Below are positions 43,651 through 53,879 of a stretch of DNA of 64,000 nucleotides, piece by piece. Both the position numbers and the translations under genes were made by a program. Each line of letters begins with the position of its first letter. Position 1 is the stretch's first letter. Under the pieces are notes generated by a model that saw nothing but the letters and a program-made list of their open reading frames with translations, was not told where the DNA came from and searched no databases. This DNA comes from Hyposmocoma kahamanoa (lineage: Eukaryota; Arthropoda; Insecta; Lepidoptera; Cosmopterigidae), in assembly GCF_003589595.1 (NCBI RefSeq), contig NW_020653993.1, positions 8,114,100-8,178,099 of the forward strand, written 5' to 3'.

Positions 43651-43748
43651 TAATTATTAAACTATAATGGAGGAGGACGCGTTGACATTAAAATTACAAA
43701 ATTACGTCAAACAGAAAGAAGGTGAAGTCGGTACGCACTATCAAGCAG

Positions 43749-43970
43749 CGGTAGGTTGTCTATATGGGTCATGTACTGCGACATGACAGATAGCATCTAT
43801 TGCACACTATAGTGATAGACAAACTACCTGGGAAGCGGAACGTTGGAAGAAGGAAAATGTCATGGCTTCGTAACATCAGGGAGTGGACTAATCATAGGAC
43901 TATAAAGAAAGATATAGAAAACTAACAGCCGATCTTCAATAATGGAGAGACACTTGAAGAAGAAGAAGGA
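43749..43970 (+). pseudogene. LINE 3' end fragment
   Basis: GGTCATGTACTGCGACATGA, GAAGGAAAATGTCATGGCTT, CATCAGGGAGTGGACTAAT and AACAGCCGATCTTCAATAAT match, in order, the two-part LINE at 54620-54857 and 55328-55475. It is frameshifted and ends in (GAAGAAGAA). Confidence 0.7.
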
Positions 43971-43974
43971 GAGC

Positions 43975-44345
43975 TTAAAATTTCATATTTGCATAATTTG
44001 TTACATGTAATTCGCATTATTTTTGTGACTTCCATGTGATAAAAGCACTAAAGTATGATCTCATATATGGCTTTATATCAAGGATATGAATGTTGATGTG
44101 ATATGAGGATTTAGTAGCAGTTAAAAACAGAAGGATGTCGATGATAAAATCTCATAGTAGAAATAATATTAATAAGAATACTAAGTGGGTACCAGACGGA
44201 CTGCTTGCGTGAATTCGATTTGTAAAACTACCGCGTGCCAAGCCCAGGGCCTCAGATGATTTAATAAAGGGTTACAAAGTTTCACATTTACCTAATTTGT
44301 TTCATGAAGTTTGTAATGTTTTTATTACTTTCTTGTGATAAAGAC
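43975..44345. other. No recognisable gene
   Basis: AT-rich. Two loosely repeated segments (TTTGTTACATGTAATTCGCA..; TTTGTTTCATGAAGTTTGTA..) suggest an old partial duplication. Confidence 0.4.
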
Positions 44346-44349
44346 ACTT

Positions 44350-44600
44350 TTAGTAGCAGTAGAGCACCTTACTTATTTCTGCCGCCTAGCAGTAATGTCA
44401 GCATTACTGCGTTCCGGTTTTGAAGGGTAAGGGTGCTGGTAAAACTTACAGCACATGGGATTTATCAACTTAGTGGCAGTGCCCTTCAGATGTTTATGGT
44501 TTATAGCTCTGAGTGGCACTGAAACTGTAATGGACAGGCGTGTAGCTTACCATCAGGCTTACGACTTGTTCGTCCCGTTACTTAATGTTGTAAAAAAAAC
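44350..44600 (+). repeat. Rep-A copy, nearly complete
   Basis: Blocks in order: TAGTAGCAGTAGAGCACCTT, TTATTTCTGCCGCCTAGCAG, CATTACTGCGTTCCGG, TTTTGAAGGGTAAGGGTGCT, GCTCTGAGTGGCACTGAAAC, GGACAGGCGTGTAGCTTACC, GACTTGTTCGTCCCGTTACT, then A8. A short part near the 5' end is missing. Confidence 0.88.
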
Positions 44601-44689
44601 TTTTGAAGTAAAAAGTTTATAAAAAGCTCTTTGTTAACAAACATTTGTACACATTTTTCTTAAAAAATTGGAGAAGACAACCTGCAAGA

Positions 44690-44765
44690 GACGAGACTAC
44701 GGTACTACGTATGGATTTTTGTCATCCAATTACGCAGAAGCTATGTACTCTTACTCTATTCGCCA
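44690..44765 (+). repeat. Dispersed repeat with TTTTGTCATCCAATTACGCAG core
   Basis: GAGACTACGGTACTACGTAT is followed by GGATTTTTGTCATCCAATTA and CGCAGAAGC. It matches 9970-10050 and, inverted, 47620-47705. Confidence 0.65.
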
Positions 44766-44769
44766 AATG

Positions 44770-45245
44770 ATATAACACGCTGTATTTATACTACGCTTTC
44801 AGAGACAGCACTCCATTATAAAGAAGCTAATTGACTTTCAACTACTCGGCTCTTAGACCGGAATCAATTCTAAAAAGTTCGTTTCCTAACTTGATCTGAC
44901 CGGAAATGGAACCTGGGAATTAATAATCTATCACAAAGAGTGGTTTCTGGGATGCCGAAGCGATCCGCCAGACAGACTAAATGTAAAAGTACGTTAACAA
45001 ACCCATCGTACGTTGTTTTAGTAGCTGTAGCCGCCAGACCCAAGTAGAAGAACCTCCTTTTTGGCTTTAGTTAGTTCGTACAAAATGTTTGTTAAATATG
45101 TGGTAGGGATGAAATAACATGTATGTGGTGTTAGTTGATTGGTTCTAAATAGAACCTCCAACCTACATGATGTACCTTTGACGAGCGTACTGCTTCGAAA
45201 ATTACATTAAATTAAGTTTTAAAATTCTATTGCGTTCACAACAAT
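44770..45245. other. No recognisable gene
   Basis: AT-rich, with no structured repeat. Confidence 0.5.
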
Positions 45246-45249
45246 ATTA

Positions 45250-45640
45250 GTAAAGATCCTTGTGAAAGAATTCGTCCAGGGAAGTACTGCCACCTTCCCT
45301 ATTTCTGCCGCCAAGCAGTAATATGAGCATTACTGCGTTCCGGTTTTGACTTTACGAAGTGTCCAGCAATAGGATGCTGCGATTTTTGGAAGAGCTCGGA
45401 CGGCATTAGAAGGACCCTGCAGCTACCGTCAACGTTGATTAATAGCAGCAGAGCTTCTTGTAAAAGAGTTCGTCCAGGCAAGTAGGTAAGGTAGCAACCT
45501 ACTTGTGCCGCCAAGCAGTAATGTAAGCATCACTGTAGTGCGAGGCTATGAGTATATGCGTTATTTATTTATTTATATAGCCGTTACAGGTAGGCGTGTC
45601 GCTAACAACCAGGTACACGACTTGTACGTCCCGAGATAAT
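45250..45640 (+). repeat. Two to three tandem partial Rep-A copies
   Basis: A first 5' half runs 45255-45350 (CCTTGTGAAAGAATTCGTCC..GTTCCGGTTTTGA). A second 5' half runs 45440-45535 (TAGCAGCAGAGCTTCTTGTA..GCCGCCAAGCAGTAATG). A 3' end follows at 45585-45640 (GTTACAGGTAGGCGTGTCGC..GTACGTCCCGAGA). Confidence 0.75.
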
Positions 45641-45644
45641 TATT

Positions 45645-46240
45645 AAAAAAGATTTCCTAATAATGATAACTGTAACGCAAAACAAGCAATCGCAATAAAT
45701 AATCGTCCTTAAAAGATCCGTTTTCAAAGAGATGATAAAATAAGAAATTCAAGCTATTCATCATCCTGCCAACGTACGATAGTTTATGGCTGATGGATCA
45801 TAATATATATTTTATGACGTCACGTTCTCATTCATGAAATATGACGAATATTAAATCCTGAAAATGTCCATTCTATGGAACGTAGGCGCAGTTTTATTAC
45901 GCATTTTGATGCATATTATATCCTGTATAATGTAGCATTAGGCGACAGAACTTTTGTGTCACGTACATGAAGCAGTGAATAAAGTAAATAGCATTGTGAA
46001 AGAGGAAAAAGAAAGAGATGAAAACAAATAATGACGTGCAGTGAACAGACAAAAAATAACGTCACCATGAGCAGATATGAAAAGATCAAAGAACTGCCTA
46101 TAGACCGTGAGGAGTGTAGGAGGCTACACCAAGAAGAGCTTGGCTATTAAATAGGATAATGACGATAGGTTTAAAGTTTTCTAATAATGGTGATGTTGGA
46201 AAAGAACGCCTTGATGATATTGAAGAAATGAAGAAGTAGA
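45645..46240. other. No recognisable gene
   Basis: AT-rich. Confidence 0.5.
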
Positions 46241-46244
46241 GTGT

Positions 46245-46508
46245 CAGTAGCAGTAGAGCTTCTTATGAAACAGTTCGTCCAGGGAAATACTGCCACCTTA
46301 CCGCTTTTCTTGGAAGGGTAGGGTGCTGGTGAAATTACAGGCACATGGGACTTGTCAACTTAAGTCTCAAGGTGATGGAGCAGTGCAGTGCCCTTCAGAT
46401 CTTTTTTATTAAAAGCTCTGAGCGGGTTTGCTACTCTTTTGGACAGGCGTGTCACTTTCCACCAGACCGACGACTTGTTCGTACCGTCACTTGATATCAT
46501 AAAACAAC
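46245..46508 (+). repeat. Rep-A copy with small deletions
   Basis: It runs from GTAGCAGTAGAGCTTCTTAT through GGCACATGGGACTTGTCAAC to GACTTGTTCGTACCGTCACT and TTGATATCATAAAAC. The hairpin region is deleted. Confidence 0.85.
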
Positions 46509-46656
46509 ACGATTCGGTGATAAAACGGTTAAAGTATACAACTTCCACGTAAATGAACGTCTAAGGGGCAATGTATACGCTTCTATAACAAGATTCTGAT
46601 TGATATTCAAAACTTGCCGTTTACGAGGTTCAAAATCATAGTGAAACTAGAACTTT

Positions 46657-47606
46657 ACGTGGGGCGCACTATTAGTTCGGAATGAATAAGAAAAAAATAC
46701 TATAAATGGTCAGGAATGAATTTATTGTTTCTCAAAATATTCTCCGTCAGCGTCAATGCTCTTTTTCATACGAATGAACCAATTTTGAAAACATTTATGC
46801 CACTCCTCCGTGACAATCTCTGAAACATATTTTTCATACTTTTCGACAGCCTCTTCAGGTGACGAAAATCATTAACCACGTAACTGCTTCTTAATTTTTG
46901 GAAATAAATAAAATTCACAAGGTGCCAGGTCAGGATTGTACGCGGGATGGCTCATAAGGTCAACGTTGTTTACCTTCGTAAATTCATTTGTCTGTCTGGC
47001 CGTGTGAGAACTGGCATTATCGTGGCGCAAGATGATACGGTGTTTACGGTTATTTTTACGGAGTTTGTCAATAGCTTCCGGCAAACAAATGGTCGTGTAC
47101 TAATCACTATTCACGGTACAACGATTCTCCAAAGCAACAGTAGCCACGTGTCCAGTTTTATTAAAGAAGCAATCATCCGCTTAGAGGCAGATTGATTATA
47201 CGGCGCACAACATCGATATTTTTGTTGTTCACAGCAGTGGACGGGTGACCATCACAAAATTCATCACTGAGATTCTCACGACCGCGTTTGAATTCTGCAA
47301 AACAGCTATAAACAGTCGTCTTGCATGGGTGCTTCATCGCCAAAAGCAGTTTGAAGCCGAGCGAAGCTCCGCTTAGCTGTTAATTTACACTTAAAGTCGT
47401 AGAAAATCATACTACGAAAATTTTCACGAGTTAAATCCATGGTGACGTAAACAACCAATTTCTATGACGCCACAATGTAAAAACAAGTGACAGTCAGATG
47501 AAACAAACTGTATTCTACAGCCAAAGAGTTCCATTTTCAAATGTTGTAAATACTTTTTAAATATTGTTTATGTAAGTGGCCAGTTCCGGAAACTTATGGT
47601 GCACCC
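46657..47606 (-). mobile_element. Mariner-family DNA transposon, internally deleted
   Basis: The minus strand begins with a TIR (GGGTGCACCATAAGTTTCCG) next to a TA. It encodes MDLTRENFRSMIFYDFKC.. from about 47441, then ..DEAPCKTTVYSCF (HTH end) and ..GRENLSDEFCDGHPSTAVN. The sequence then jumps to a late block (TGHVATVALEN-like) and to LRKNNRKHRIILRHDNASSH and HPAYNPDLAPCEFYLFPKIK (about 47072-46885). The part with the first catalytic Asp is deleted, and frameshifts and a stop (near 47098) occur. The other end is GGGGCGCACTATTAGTTCGG. It is non-autonomous. Confidence 0.85.
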
Positions 47607-47619
47607 TATCTATACTGCT

Positions 47620-47705
47620 TCTGCGTAATTGGATGACAAAAACCCGTGGTAATGACCCGTGTCGCTCTTGCAAGTAGTCTCGATCAATGATGTTTGAAAT
47701 AAATA
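47620..47705 (-). repeat. Dispersed repeat with TTTTGTCATCCAATTACGCAG core, target of the mariner
   Basis: The minus strand reads AGTCTCGA-type inverted sequence, then GGGTTTTTGTCATCCAATTA and CGCAGAAGCAGTATA. The mariner at 46657-47606 lies just beyond it. Confidence 0.6.
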
Positions 47706-47754
47706 TCGTAAATGATCAATGAGTACAAATATTTATTAAAGCTTTTTGCTCATT

Positions 47755-47870
47755 CGTCTCAGGGGAATCTGCGTTACGAACGAGCAGTAAACTTTAATCA
47801 ATATGACAATTTCAAGTGCAATTTGCTGACATAGGAAATACAGATTATTTGACATTAACTTTAAGCAACG
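47755..47870 (+). mobile_element. Retroposon 3' end fragment with TTTGAC-type tail
   Basis: TCTCAGGGGAATCTGCGTTA matches about 24255-24310. AATTTCAAGTGCAATTTGCT, GACATAGGAAATACAGATTA and TTTGACATTAAC match the tail at 25640-25690. Confidence 0.55.
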
Positions 47871-47874
47871 TATA

Positions 47875-48265
47875 TGGGTTCTTTAGAATCACCCCCAAAA
47901 GCATCATAAGATACAAAATGTTACCCTATAGGACTACACATCGCAAAGTGCTTCGTATTTATGTCATTGCACTTCCATTTCTAAGTCAATATATCTTCCC
48001 GTCACAATTCCCACACCCGCACTGTGTCAGAAGAGAAAATCATAAATTTTCATATAATAATATATTATTCTCAAGTTCGCACGGATCATACTAGGTTTTT
48101 ATTATCTGTCGTAAATCTGAAACTAACTTTTGGTATCAATCATTATTGCTTTCATGTTCAAGAATATGAAGTTTACTTTTTTAAATGATAACAGTTGGTT
48201 AACAAAATTTATGTCATTTATCGGTTTAAGGATTACTTTGAGACAAAGATTTTTTTTATATTATG
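47875..48265. other. No recognisable gene
   Basis: AT-rich. Confidence 0.5.
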
Positions 48266-48269
48266 TAAT

Positions 48270-48442
48270 ATCAAGTGGCGGGACGAATAAGTCGTGCGCC
48301 TGGTGGTAAACTACACACCTGCTCATAGCACTCGCAGAGCCATTCAGAGCGTTAAATCACAAAGATCTGAGTAGCACTGCCACTGCGCCCGTCACCCTGA
48401 GACATAAGTTGACAGGTCCCATGTGCCTGTAATTTCACCAGA
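48270..48442 (-). repeat. Rep-A fragment (3' two thirds)
   Basis: The minus strand has GGCACATGGGACCTGTCAAC, GTCTCAGGGTGACGGGCGCA, GCAGTGCTACTCAGATCTTT, and GACTTATTCGTCCCGCCACT. Confidence 0.83.
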
Positions 48443-48554
48443 GACACGCCTAATTTCGCGACGCTCTCGCGTTGCAAAGCGCAGGCCGTCACATGCGCCT
48501 TTCATTATTATGCGAATGTGGACGCACACATCCACGTTATTTGATTTTTAATTC

Positions 48555-48735
48555 GGGACTTAATCATATATAAAACATATTTTAATTACCTCGACGTTTC
48601 GGACGTATTGCAACGTCCATGGTCTCGAAGGGACTGCAGAGGCGGGTGTCAGCATCTTCTAGCCGTGCGAGTTTTTCTAACTACCCGCACTTGATCTTCA
48701 TTATTTATTTGGGCACTAGGGTTCTAACTAGACCA
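48555..48735 (-). mobile_element. Penelope-like element 3' end (type 1)
   Basis: The minus strand reads CACTAGTGCCC-like ORF end (ACCCTAGTGCCCAAATAAAT), ATGAAGATCAAGTGCGGGTA, CTAGAAGATGCTGACACC, then GAGACCATGGACGTTGCAAT, ACGTCCGAAACGTCGAGGTA. The stem GGACGT/ACGTCC before GAAACGTCG fits a degenerate hammerhead-like motif as in Penelope-like terminal repeats. Confidence 0.6.
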
Positions 48736-48779
48736 CCATACCACACCCACGACATCCGACGACTTGTCAAGCGATACAT

Positions 48780-48932
48780 GGCTAGAAGATGCTGACACCC
48801 CCCCCTTCGAGACCATAGACGTTGCAATAAGTTTGAAACGTCGAGGTAATTAAAATACATCGAGTTCTTAGGTTTTCACGATTGTTACACATAGAAAATG
48901 AAACTATTTTTCCGGATTTAAATCCACCACCA
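48780..48932 (+). mobile_element. Penelope-like terminal repeat, opposite orientation
   Basis: GCTAGAAGATGCTGACACCC, GAGACCATAGACGTTGCAAT, GTTTGAAACGTCGAGGTAAT repeat the type 1 end in inverted orientation. They are followed by GAAACTATTTTTCCGGATTT of the type 2 end. Confidence 0.6.
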
Positions 48933-49189
48933 GTTTGGAATCCAGTATTTCCTCTGATGAAAAATCCCAAACAGACATAAGACTGCAGTACTAATTAATA
49001 TGTTTTAGTTTATTCTAAATTATATTATTAATTAATTATAAATTGAACTTAATAAAAATTCATTCAATAAAATAATTCGTAAAACTTAATGTAGCGTAAG
49101 AACGTTTTGTTAGTAAAATTAAAAATCAGGTATTTAATTAATAGCTATTGTAACTATAGTGGAAAAAATAGGGTGGTTTGCATTAATAT

Positions 49190-49325
49190 TAGACATAACT
49201 GGTTGAAGACTGTACCACCTCAGTCAACCGTGACTATGGGACCTGTAAAGGGCCCGAAACGTCGGTTTGTTTGAAAAAACAAATATACGCGATTTAAATC
49301 TGGAAAAATAGTTTCATTTCCTATA
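49190..49325 (+). mobile_element. Penelope-like terminal repeat (type 2)
   Basis: ACTGGTTGAAGACTGTACCA, GACTATGGGACCTGTAAAGG, GCCCGAAACGTCGGTTTGTT and GGAAAAATAGTTTCATTTCC are all present. The stem GGGACC/GGGCCC before GAAACGTC is the hammerhead-like part. Confidence 0.55.
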
Positions 49326-49327
49326 AT

Positions 49328-49625
49328 TAAAATATGTTTTATACGTAATTAAGGAATGAAAAATTAAATAACGTCTGAATCGTGAAAGTTTAAATCAAAG
49401 CACACAAACGCGGTTTTAAATCACGTACATTTGTAGTATATTTAGTAGCGATGTTTCTTGCTAACGGTAAAGGAAAACAACGTGATGAAATCACTTTAAA
49501 AATCATGACGTATTGTAGATTTTTATAATTAACACTTGTACCTTAACTTTTCCAAAGAATTTGACAATGAACGATATTTGGATTCTGATTCTGTATAGTT
49601 ACGTGATTTATATATTTTTTATAAT
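49328..49625. other. No recognisable gene
   Basis: AT-rich. Confidence 0.5.
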
Positions 49626-49627
49626 AC

Positions 49628-49918
49628 AGGACGAATAGTCGTGAGCTCAGTGGTAAGCGACAAGACTGTCCATAACCCGTTGCAATGCTATTCAGAGCTT
49701 TAATTCTCTGTCATCCTGAAACATAAGTTGACAAGACCCATGTGCCTTAATTTGTGAAAACACAAGTTATGTAAAAGTTGACATTTACATAATATAGTTT
49801 CACTGTGTCCGGTCAAACATAAGACAGACAGGTGACAGTTATATGTGTAAATTACCCTTCAAAACCGGAACGCAGTAATGCTCACAGAACTCTTTCACAA
49901 GAAGGTCTACTACTACTG
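49628..49918 (-). repeat. Rep-A copy with a small insertion
   Basis: The minus strand has TAGTAGTAGACCTTCTTGTG, GTTCCGGTTTTGAAGGGTAA, then unrelated sequence at about 49760-49850, then GGCACATGGGTCTTGTCAAC and the 3' end. Confidence 0.8.
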
Positions 49919-49964
49919 GTAGATATTACATAATATACATCTCAAAATCGAAATTTTATAATAT

Positions 49965-50133
49965 TGAGTCAAGTGCCAAATAATCCGACGGTGACAGGCG
50001 GAATAGCAGTGCCCCTCATATCTTTGCGATTTAAAGCTCTGAGTGGCACGGCAACTGTTATGAACAGGCGTGTAGCTTACCATCAGGCGTACGACTTGTC
50101 CGTCCAGTCACTTGATATTATAAAAAAAAATAA
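49965..50133 (+). repeat. Rep-A fragment (3' half)
   Basis: CGACGGTGACAGGCGGAATA, ATCTTTGCGATTTAAAGCTC, GGCGTGTAGCTTACCATCAG and GTCACTTGATATTATAAAAA lead into a MITE copy 8 bases later. Confidence 0.85.
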
Positions 50134-50141
50134 CAGCGATC

Positions 50142-50359
50142 CATTGACTTACAATTATATGGACGTCGGGTCCGCGCTAAAAAGTGTCCGCACTTGTAAG
50201 GCGCTAAAATCGTATACAGAGCGCGACAGTCTTCATTTGTTCTACTGACAGCGCGATACTGCGATGACATTACAATTTAAATTTCGAATAGGTTGGCTTG
50301 GGACATTTTTTTCGTGGTTTTTGTATTAGACCCGTCGTCCATTTATTTGTAAGTCAATG
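50142..50359 (+). mobile_element. MITE, 8-bp-TSD family, copy 3 (short form, 218 bp)
   Basis: The ends CATTGACTTACAATTATATG and CATTTATTTGTAAGTCAATG are as in copy 1. Flanks CAGCGATC (50134-50141) and GAGCGATC (50360-50367) match at 7 of 8 positions. The segment from CATTCACG to the ATGTCACTACGTTT region is shortened as in copy 2. Confidence 0.93.
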
Positions 50360-50381
50360 GAGCGATCGGAGTAATAGCTAT

Positions 50382-50475
50382 CTGTTTTGCAAGGCTGCAA
50401 GATTTTTGTTTTACGCGAATGCTTGTATTGAAACCTGAGCAAGCGAAGGAAGCTAAGATTGAACCGCGAGGGTTT
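50382..50475 (+). repeat. Dispersed repeat K, copy 2
   Basis: GCAAGGCTGCAAGATTTTTG, ATGCTTGTATTGAAACCTGA and GCAAGCGAAGGAAGCTAAGA match the minus strand at 43495-43650. Confidence 0.6.
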
Positions 50476-50578
50476 CAAGGCACGAGTCGCAAAACAAATT
50501 TTATGTCAGCATCGGCATAAAGCGAAACACACAACTTTCCACGCGGAAAATGATAGACGAAAGAAAAATAGTTGAACT

Positions 50579-50864
50579 CATTGACGTACAATTATATGGA
50601 CGTCGGGTCCGCGCTTAAAAGTGTCCGAACTTATAGGGCGTTAAAATCGTATACAGAGCGTCATTCACGCTTTAGTCTTCGTTTGTTCGACTGACAACGA
50701 AGCAAGCAAAATTCGACAGTACTGCGATAACATTACAATTTTAATTTAACGTTTTAGCTTTTTCATATTCCTTTACATGTCACTACGTTTAAATAGGTTG
50801 ACTTGGGACATTTTTTTCGTGGTTTTCGTATTAGACCCGTCGTCCATTTATTTGTAAGTCAATG
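50579..50864 (+). mobile_element. MITE, 8-bp-TSD family, copy 4 (long form, 286 bp)
   Basis: It starts CATTGACGTACAATTATATG and ends CATTTATTTGTAAGTCAATG. GTTGAACT flanks both sides (50571-50578 and 50865-50872), an exact 8-bp duplication. It has the same length as copy 1 and very similar sequence. Confidence 0.95.
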
Positions 50865-50874
50865 GTTGAACTAT

Positions 50875-51715
50875 AAAACCTTTTTTAATGAAAAGAAAAA
50901 GTTTATCTTCGTATGCGTTCTGAATTTAAAACTTATCAATTTTTATTCTTGCTTGTCCTTTATTATGTGCGATTAGGTGGTTATTGAAATTATTTTAATT
51001 TTTCGACGAATTATAATAATTTAATAAACACAATTAGTTATCATTGTCAATTTAATGTCAACAATAATAAGAATAAAATATACCTCCAACGGTTTTATAT
51101 TACATGAATATGTAATATACGGCAAATCGCGTAGTTGAACGTGTCATTATCTTTTTTTTTCGTCGAAAGAAAAAGTTAGGTGCAATGGGTGCACCACACT
51201 CCATGGTGAAGTTCGAATTTCAAAAACCTTTTCCACGCTAGCATGCAAAAACGCTTTTGCGCGCAGGTTTCTAACGAGAAAGAAAGCCTTTCCGAGCTGA
51301 AAAATAGGTTTGTCCTTAAAGAGTTTCATTAACAGACGTATTTGCCTTTCATAGCAGCGGGCTAAGCGGAGTGAGCCAAGCGAGAAATGAGATGGATCAG
51401 ATGAGCGAGTTGTTTGCCTTCCATAGCGAGCGAACGTAGCGGAGTGAGCTAGGCGGCAGAAAAGTAAAAAAATAATTTCAATATTTTAAGACATAGTAAA
51501 TGCCACGTATTTTATTTCATCCCATTTTCTGCACCCTATTTTTTTTTAATGATAATAAAGTGTATTTGACAGATTGACAACAACAATTTTATGATTGCCG
51601 CGGTCCCCACACCAGGCAAGCCTGTATCGTGGTGTCCATACAATCGATTCACATAATAATACTAAACCTAAAACTAACAGAAAGCTTTAAAAATATTAAT
51701 AAATTTTTGGGCTTT
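50875..51715. other. No recognisable gene; GAGCGAAGCGAG-like segment
   Basis: Two copies of a phrase around GGCTAAGCGGAGTGAGC/AGCGGAGTGAGCTAGGCGG lie near 51358-51378 and 51432-51455, each after TTTGCCTT(C/T)CATAGC. Otherwise AT-rich. Confidence 0.4.
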
Positions 51716-51734
51716 TTGTAAGTGAATTTTCATT

Positions 51735-52010
51735 ATTCCCAAAACGTCGTGGTTTCCGGGATTTTTGTGTTCTGAGTTTTTCGAAATTTATGTGCGAAAT
51801 CTAATTTGAAATTGACCATGAGCTTTTCGATGTAGAATATATCGTGAAGAAACCTGCACACATATGCAAAGTAATTTAAATAAGTGTGCGAAGTTCCCAA
51901 TCCGTAACAGACCCGGGTGGGAACTGCTACCCAAACCCTTTCAGGTAGAAGAGGCCGCTTTGTCCATGCCAGCGCCATGCAGTGGGGTTATATATGCTAA
52001 TTATGACTAT
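51735..52010 (+). mobile_element. SINE family D, diverged
   Basis: ATTTATGTGCGAAATCTAAT, TTGAAATTGACCATGAGCTT, GAAACCTGCACACATATGC and GCCATGCAGTGGGGTTATAT follow the body of the family D copies. The tRNA head is lost. Confidence 0.65.
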
Positions 52011-52029
52011 TAAAATTATATATATTTGA

Positions 52030-52170
52030 AATCCTCCGTGGTCGAGTGGCTTGCTCTGAGATCCCGGATTCAATCCCTAGCTAACTTTTCTATATTGTCT
52101 CGGCTCTGGGTTTTCCTAGTACCGTCGTTGTTTCCGATTTCCATAAGACAAGTTCTTTAGTTACTTTGCA
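52030..52170 (+). mobile_element. tRNA-derived SINE, family E
   Basis: TCCTCCGTGGTCGAGTGGCT (A box), CCCGGATTCAATCCCTAGC (B box), then TAGTACCGTCGTTGTTTCCG and TTTCCATAAGACAAGTTCTT. The related copy at 56378-56580 is inverted. Confidence 0.75.
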
Positions 52171-52174
52171 ACCA

Positions 52175-52830
52175 GAGGAACGTATGTGACGTCTGAAATT
52201 TTTTTTTCGTATTTAAAATTAATTTATTGCTTGGTATGAGGAAAAAATTGATGGAGTGTCTGGGAAACCCAAGGACCGCTACCTTGCCAAACGCATTGGC
52301 ATAGCCATACAAAGGAGGAACGCTGCCAACATATTCGGCACCTTGGCGGGGGGACCCAATTTTAATCATAATATAATTTAAAAATACTAGTTTTACTTCC
52401 TAGAATTTAAGCTTATATCGTCTAAAATTTATATTTATTTGTTTATTAAAGGTAAAGGCCAGCCACTGATTGATCATGACGTTGCTCAAAAATAATATTG
52501 TTTGAAAAAAATCCTTATCTTTAGCAAAATAAGTACTTAATTACAATTACACACACTTAGCACCACCTTGTAATTCTCGTTTCGAAATTCCATTAACGTA
52601 TTTTATTGGACAGGGTAAATTTAAACGAAAACCTTTAGTAATCTACGTCAAAGAGAAAGAACAATGTATTTATACGACATTTTACATATCAAAGAAAGCT
52701 TTCTTGTCATTTATTTACATGACCTTTGCAAATGGTGGTTCTGAATGTAATAATTTTTTTTCTTCTATTTAAGGAAATCCTTTTCGGTGTAGCTTTTCCG
52801 ATACTTTTTGTAGTATTCTAGTAGAGTAAT
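52175..52830. other. No recognisable gene
   Basis: AT-rich, with chance ORFs. Confidence 0.5.
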
Positions 52831-52834
52831 TACA

Positions 52835-53035
52835 AGCAGTAGAGCTTCTTCTGTAAGAGTTCGTTCAGGGAAGTACCGCCAAAGTGAGCATTTTGAAGAG
52901 TAATGATGCTGGTCAAACTACAGGCTCATGGGACTTGTCAACTTCGTGTCTCAGAGTGACGGGCACAGTGGCAGTGCCCCTCACATCTTTACGATTCAAA
53001 GCTCTGAGTAACACTATCTTCAAAGACAGTGCCAA
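52835..53035 (+). repeat. Rep-A copy, 3'-truncated
   Basis: GCAGTAGAGCTTCTTCTGTA, GAGTTCGTTCAGGGAAGTAC, GGCTCATGGGACTTGTCAAC, GTGTCTCAGAGTGACGGGCA and CAAAGCTCTGAGTAACACTA are present. The 3' end is missing. Confidence 0.83.
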
Positions 53036-53257
53036 AGAAACAAAAGCATATACACTAAAAAAAAAAAGCCAATTTTTTTTAAATGTATTCATCTCACCTG
53101 ATGGAAAGTGACGATGAGGTCGACGATGGAGCATGCACATATAAATAATGCCTAGTCACTTTCGCTTTGAAAAGCCCCAAGTTGTAACGTTCAGGGACCA
53201 AGTCTGCAGGCAAGGAATTCCACTCCATAGCCATAAAGCTCCGAGTTAGGCCACATT

Positions 53258-53515
53258 TATGTTACCTGGCCTATCGTCATGTATGGCTGCGAAGCGTGGA
53301 CCTTAAAAGAAGATAATACAAGACGCCTACAGGCATTTGAGATGTAGTGCTACATATTACGCATTGGTTGGACACAGAAGGTCCGGAACGAAACCATGCT
53401 TCAGCGCTTTCATAGGTCCCGGAAAATGATGCCATCTACCAAAAGGCGTAAGATAGATTATCTCGGTCACGTGATCAGGAAAGATAGATATACGATACTA
53501 CAGCTGTGATGTTAT
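53258..53515 (+). pseudogene. LINE RT-ORF C-terminal fragment
   Basis: The plus strand reads PIVMYGCEAWTLKEDNTRRL, QAFEM, then a stop, CYILRIGWTQKVRNETMLQR, and RKIDYLGHVIRKDRYTILQL. YGCEAWT..ED..RL.AFEMWC..R.L and YLGHV.R..RY are conserved after RT in this LINE group. It is interrupted by stops. Confidence 0.8.
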
Positions 53516-53599
53516 AATGATGGGTCAAATGTGTCTCTTTCCTTAAGAGACGCTGGCTGCGAAACAGCCGGGAATTGATGTCTTATTTACTTTCATCCT

Positions 53600-53875
53600 G
53601 CGCATTAACATCTCACGCCAGCTGATGCGTACCATCAAGAAGCGCAGAATCACATACCTCGGACACGTACTTCAACACGATAGATGCCGATTACTTCAAC
53701 TTATAATGATGGGAAAGGTTGAAGGCAAGAAACGCTCTGGAAGACGTAAAAAGTCAGGATTACGCATCATAAGGGAGTGGACCAGCGTCACGAGGTTTCG
53801 TTTGGCTATGGATATGAACAAGTTTGCCACATTGACAACCAACCTTCAGTAGTAGAGAGGCACTTTAAGGAGAAT
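53600..53875 (+). pseudogene. Second LINE C-terminal fragment of the same group
   Basis: The 75-codon frame at 53625-53852 reads TIKKRRITYLGHVLQHDRCR, LLQLIMMGKVEGKKRSGRRK and ends with ATLTTNLQ. It overlaps in content with 53258-53515, so these are two separate insertions or a partial duplication. Confidence 0.8.
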
Positions 53876-53879
53876 AAGA

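Noticed and set aside
50142..50864. The two neighbouring MITE copies (218 and 286 bp, 219 bp apart) as the two ends of one larger element
   Set aside because: Each has its own 8-bp target duplication (CAGCGATC/GAGCGATC and GTTGAACT) and they point the same way, so they are independent insertions.
53258..53875. One continuous LINE ORF
   Set aside because: The YLGHV block occurs in both halves, so these are two overlapping fragments and not one gene.
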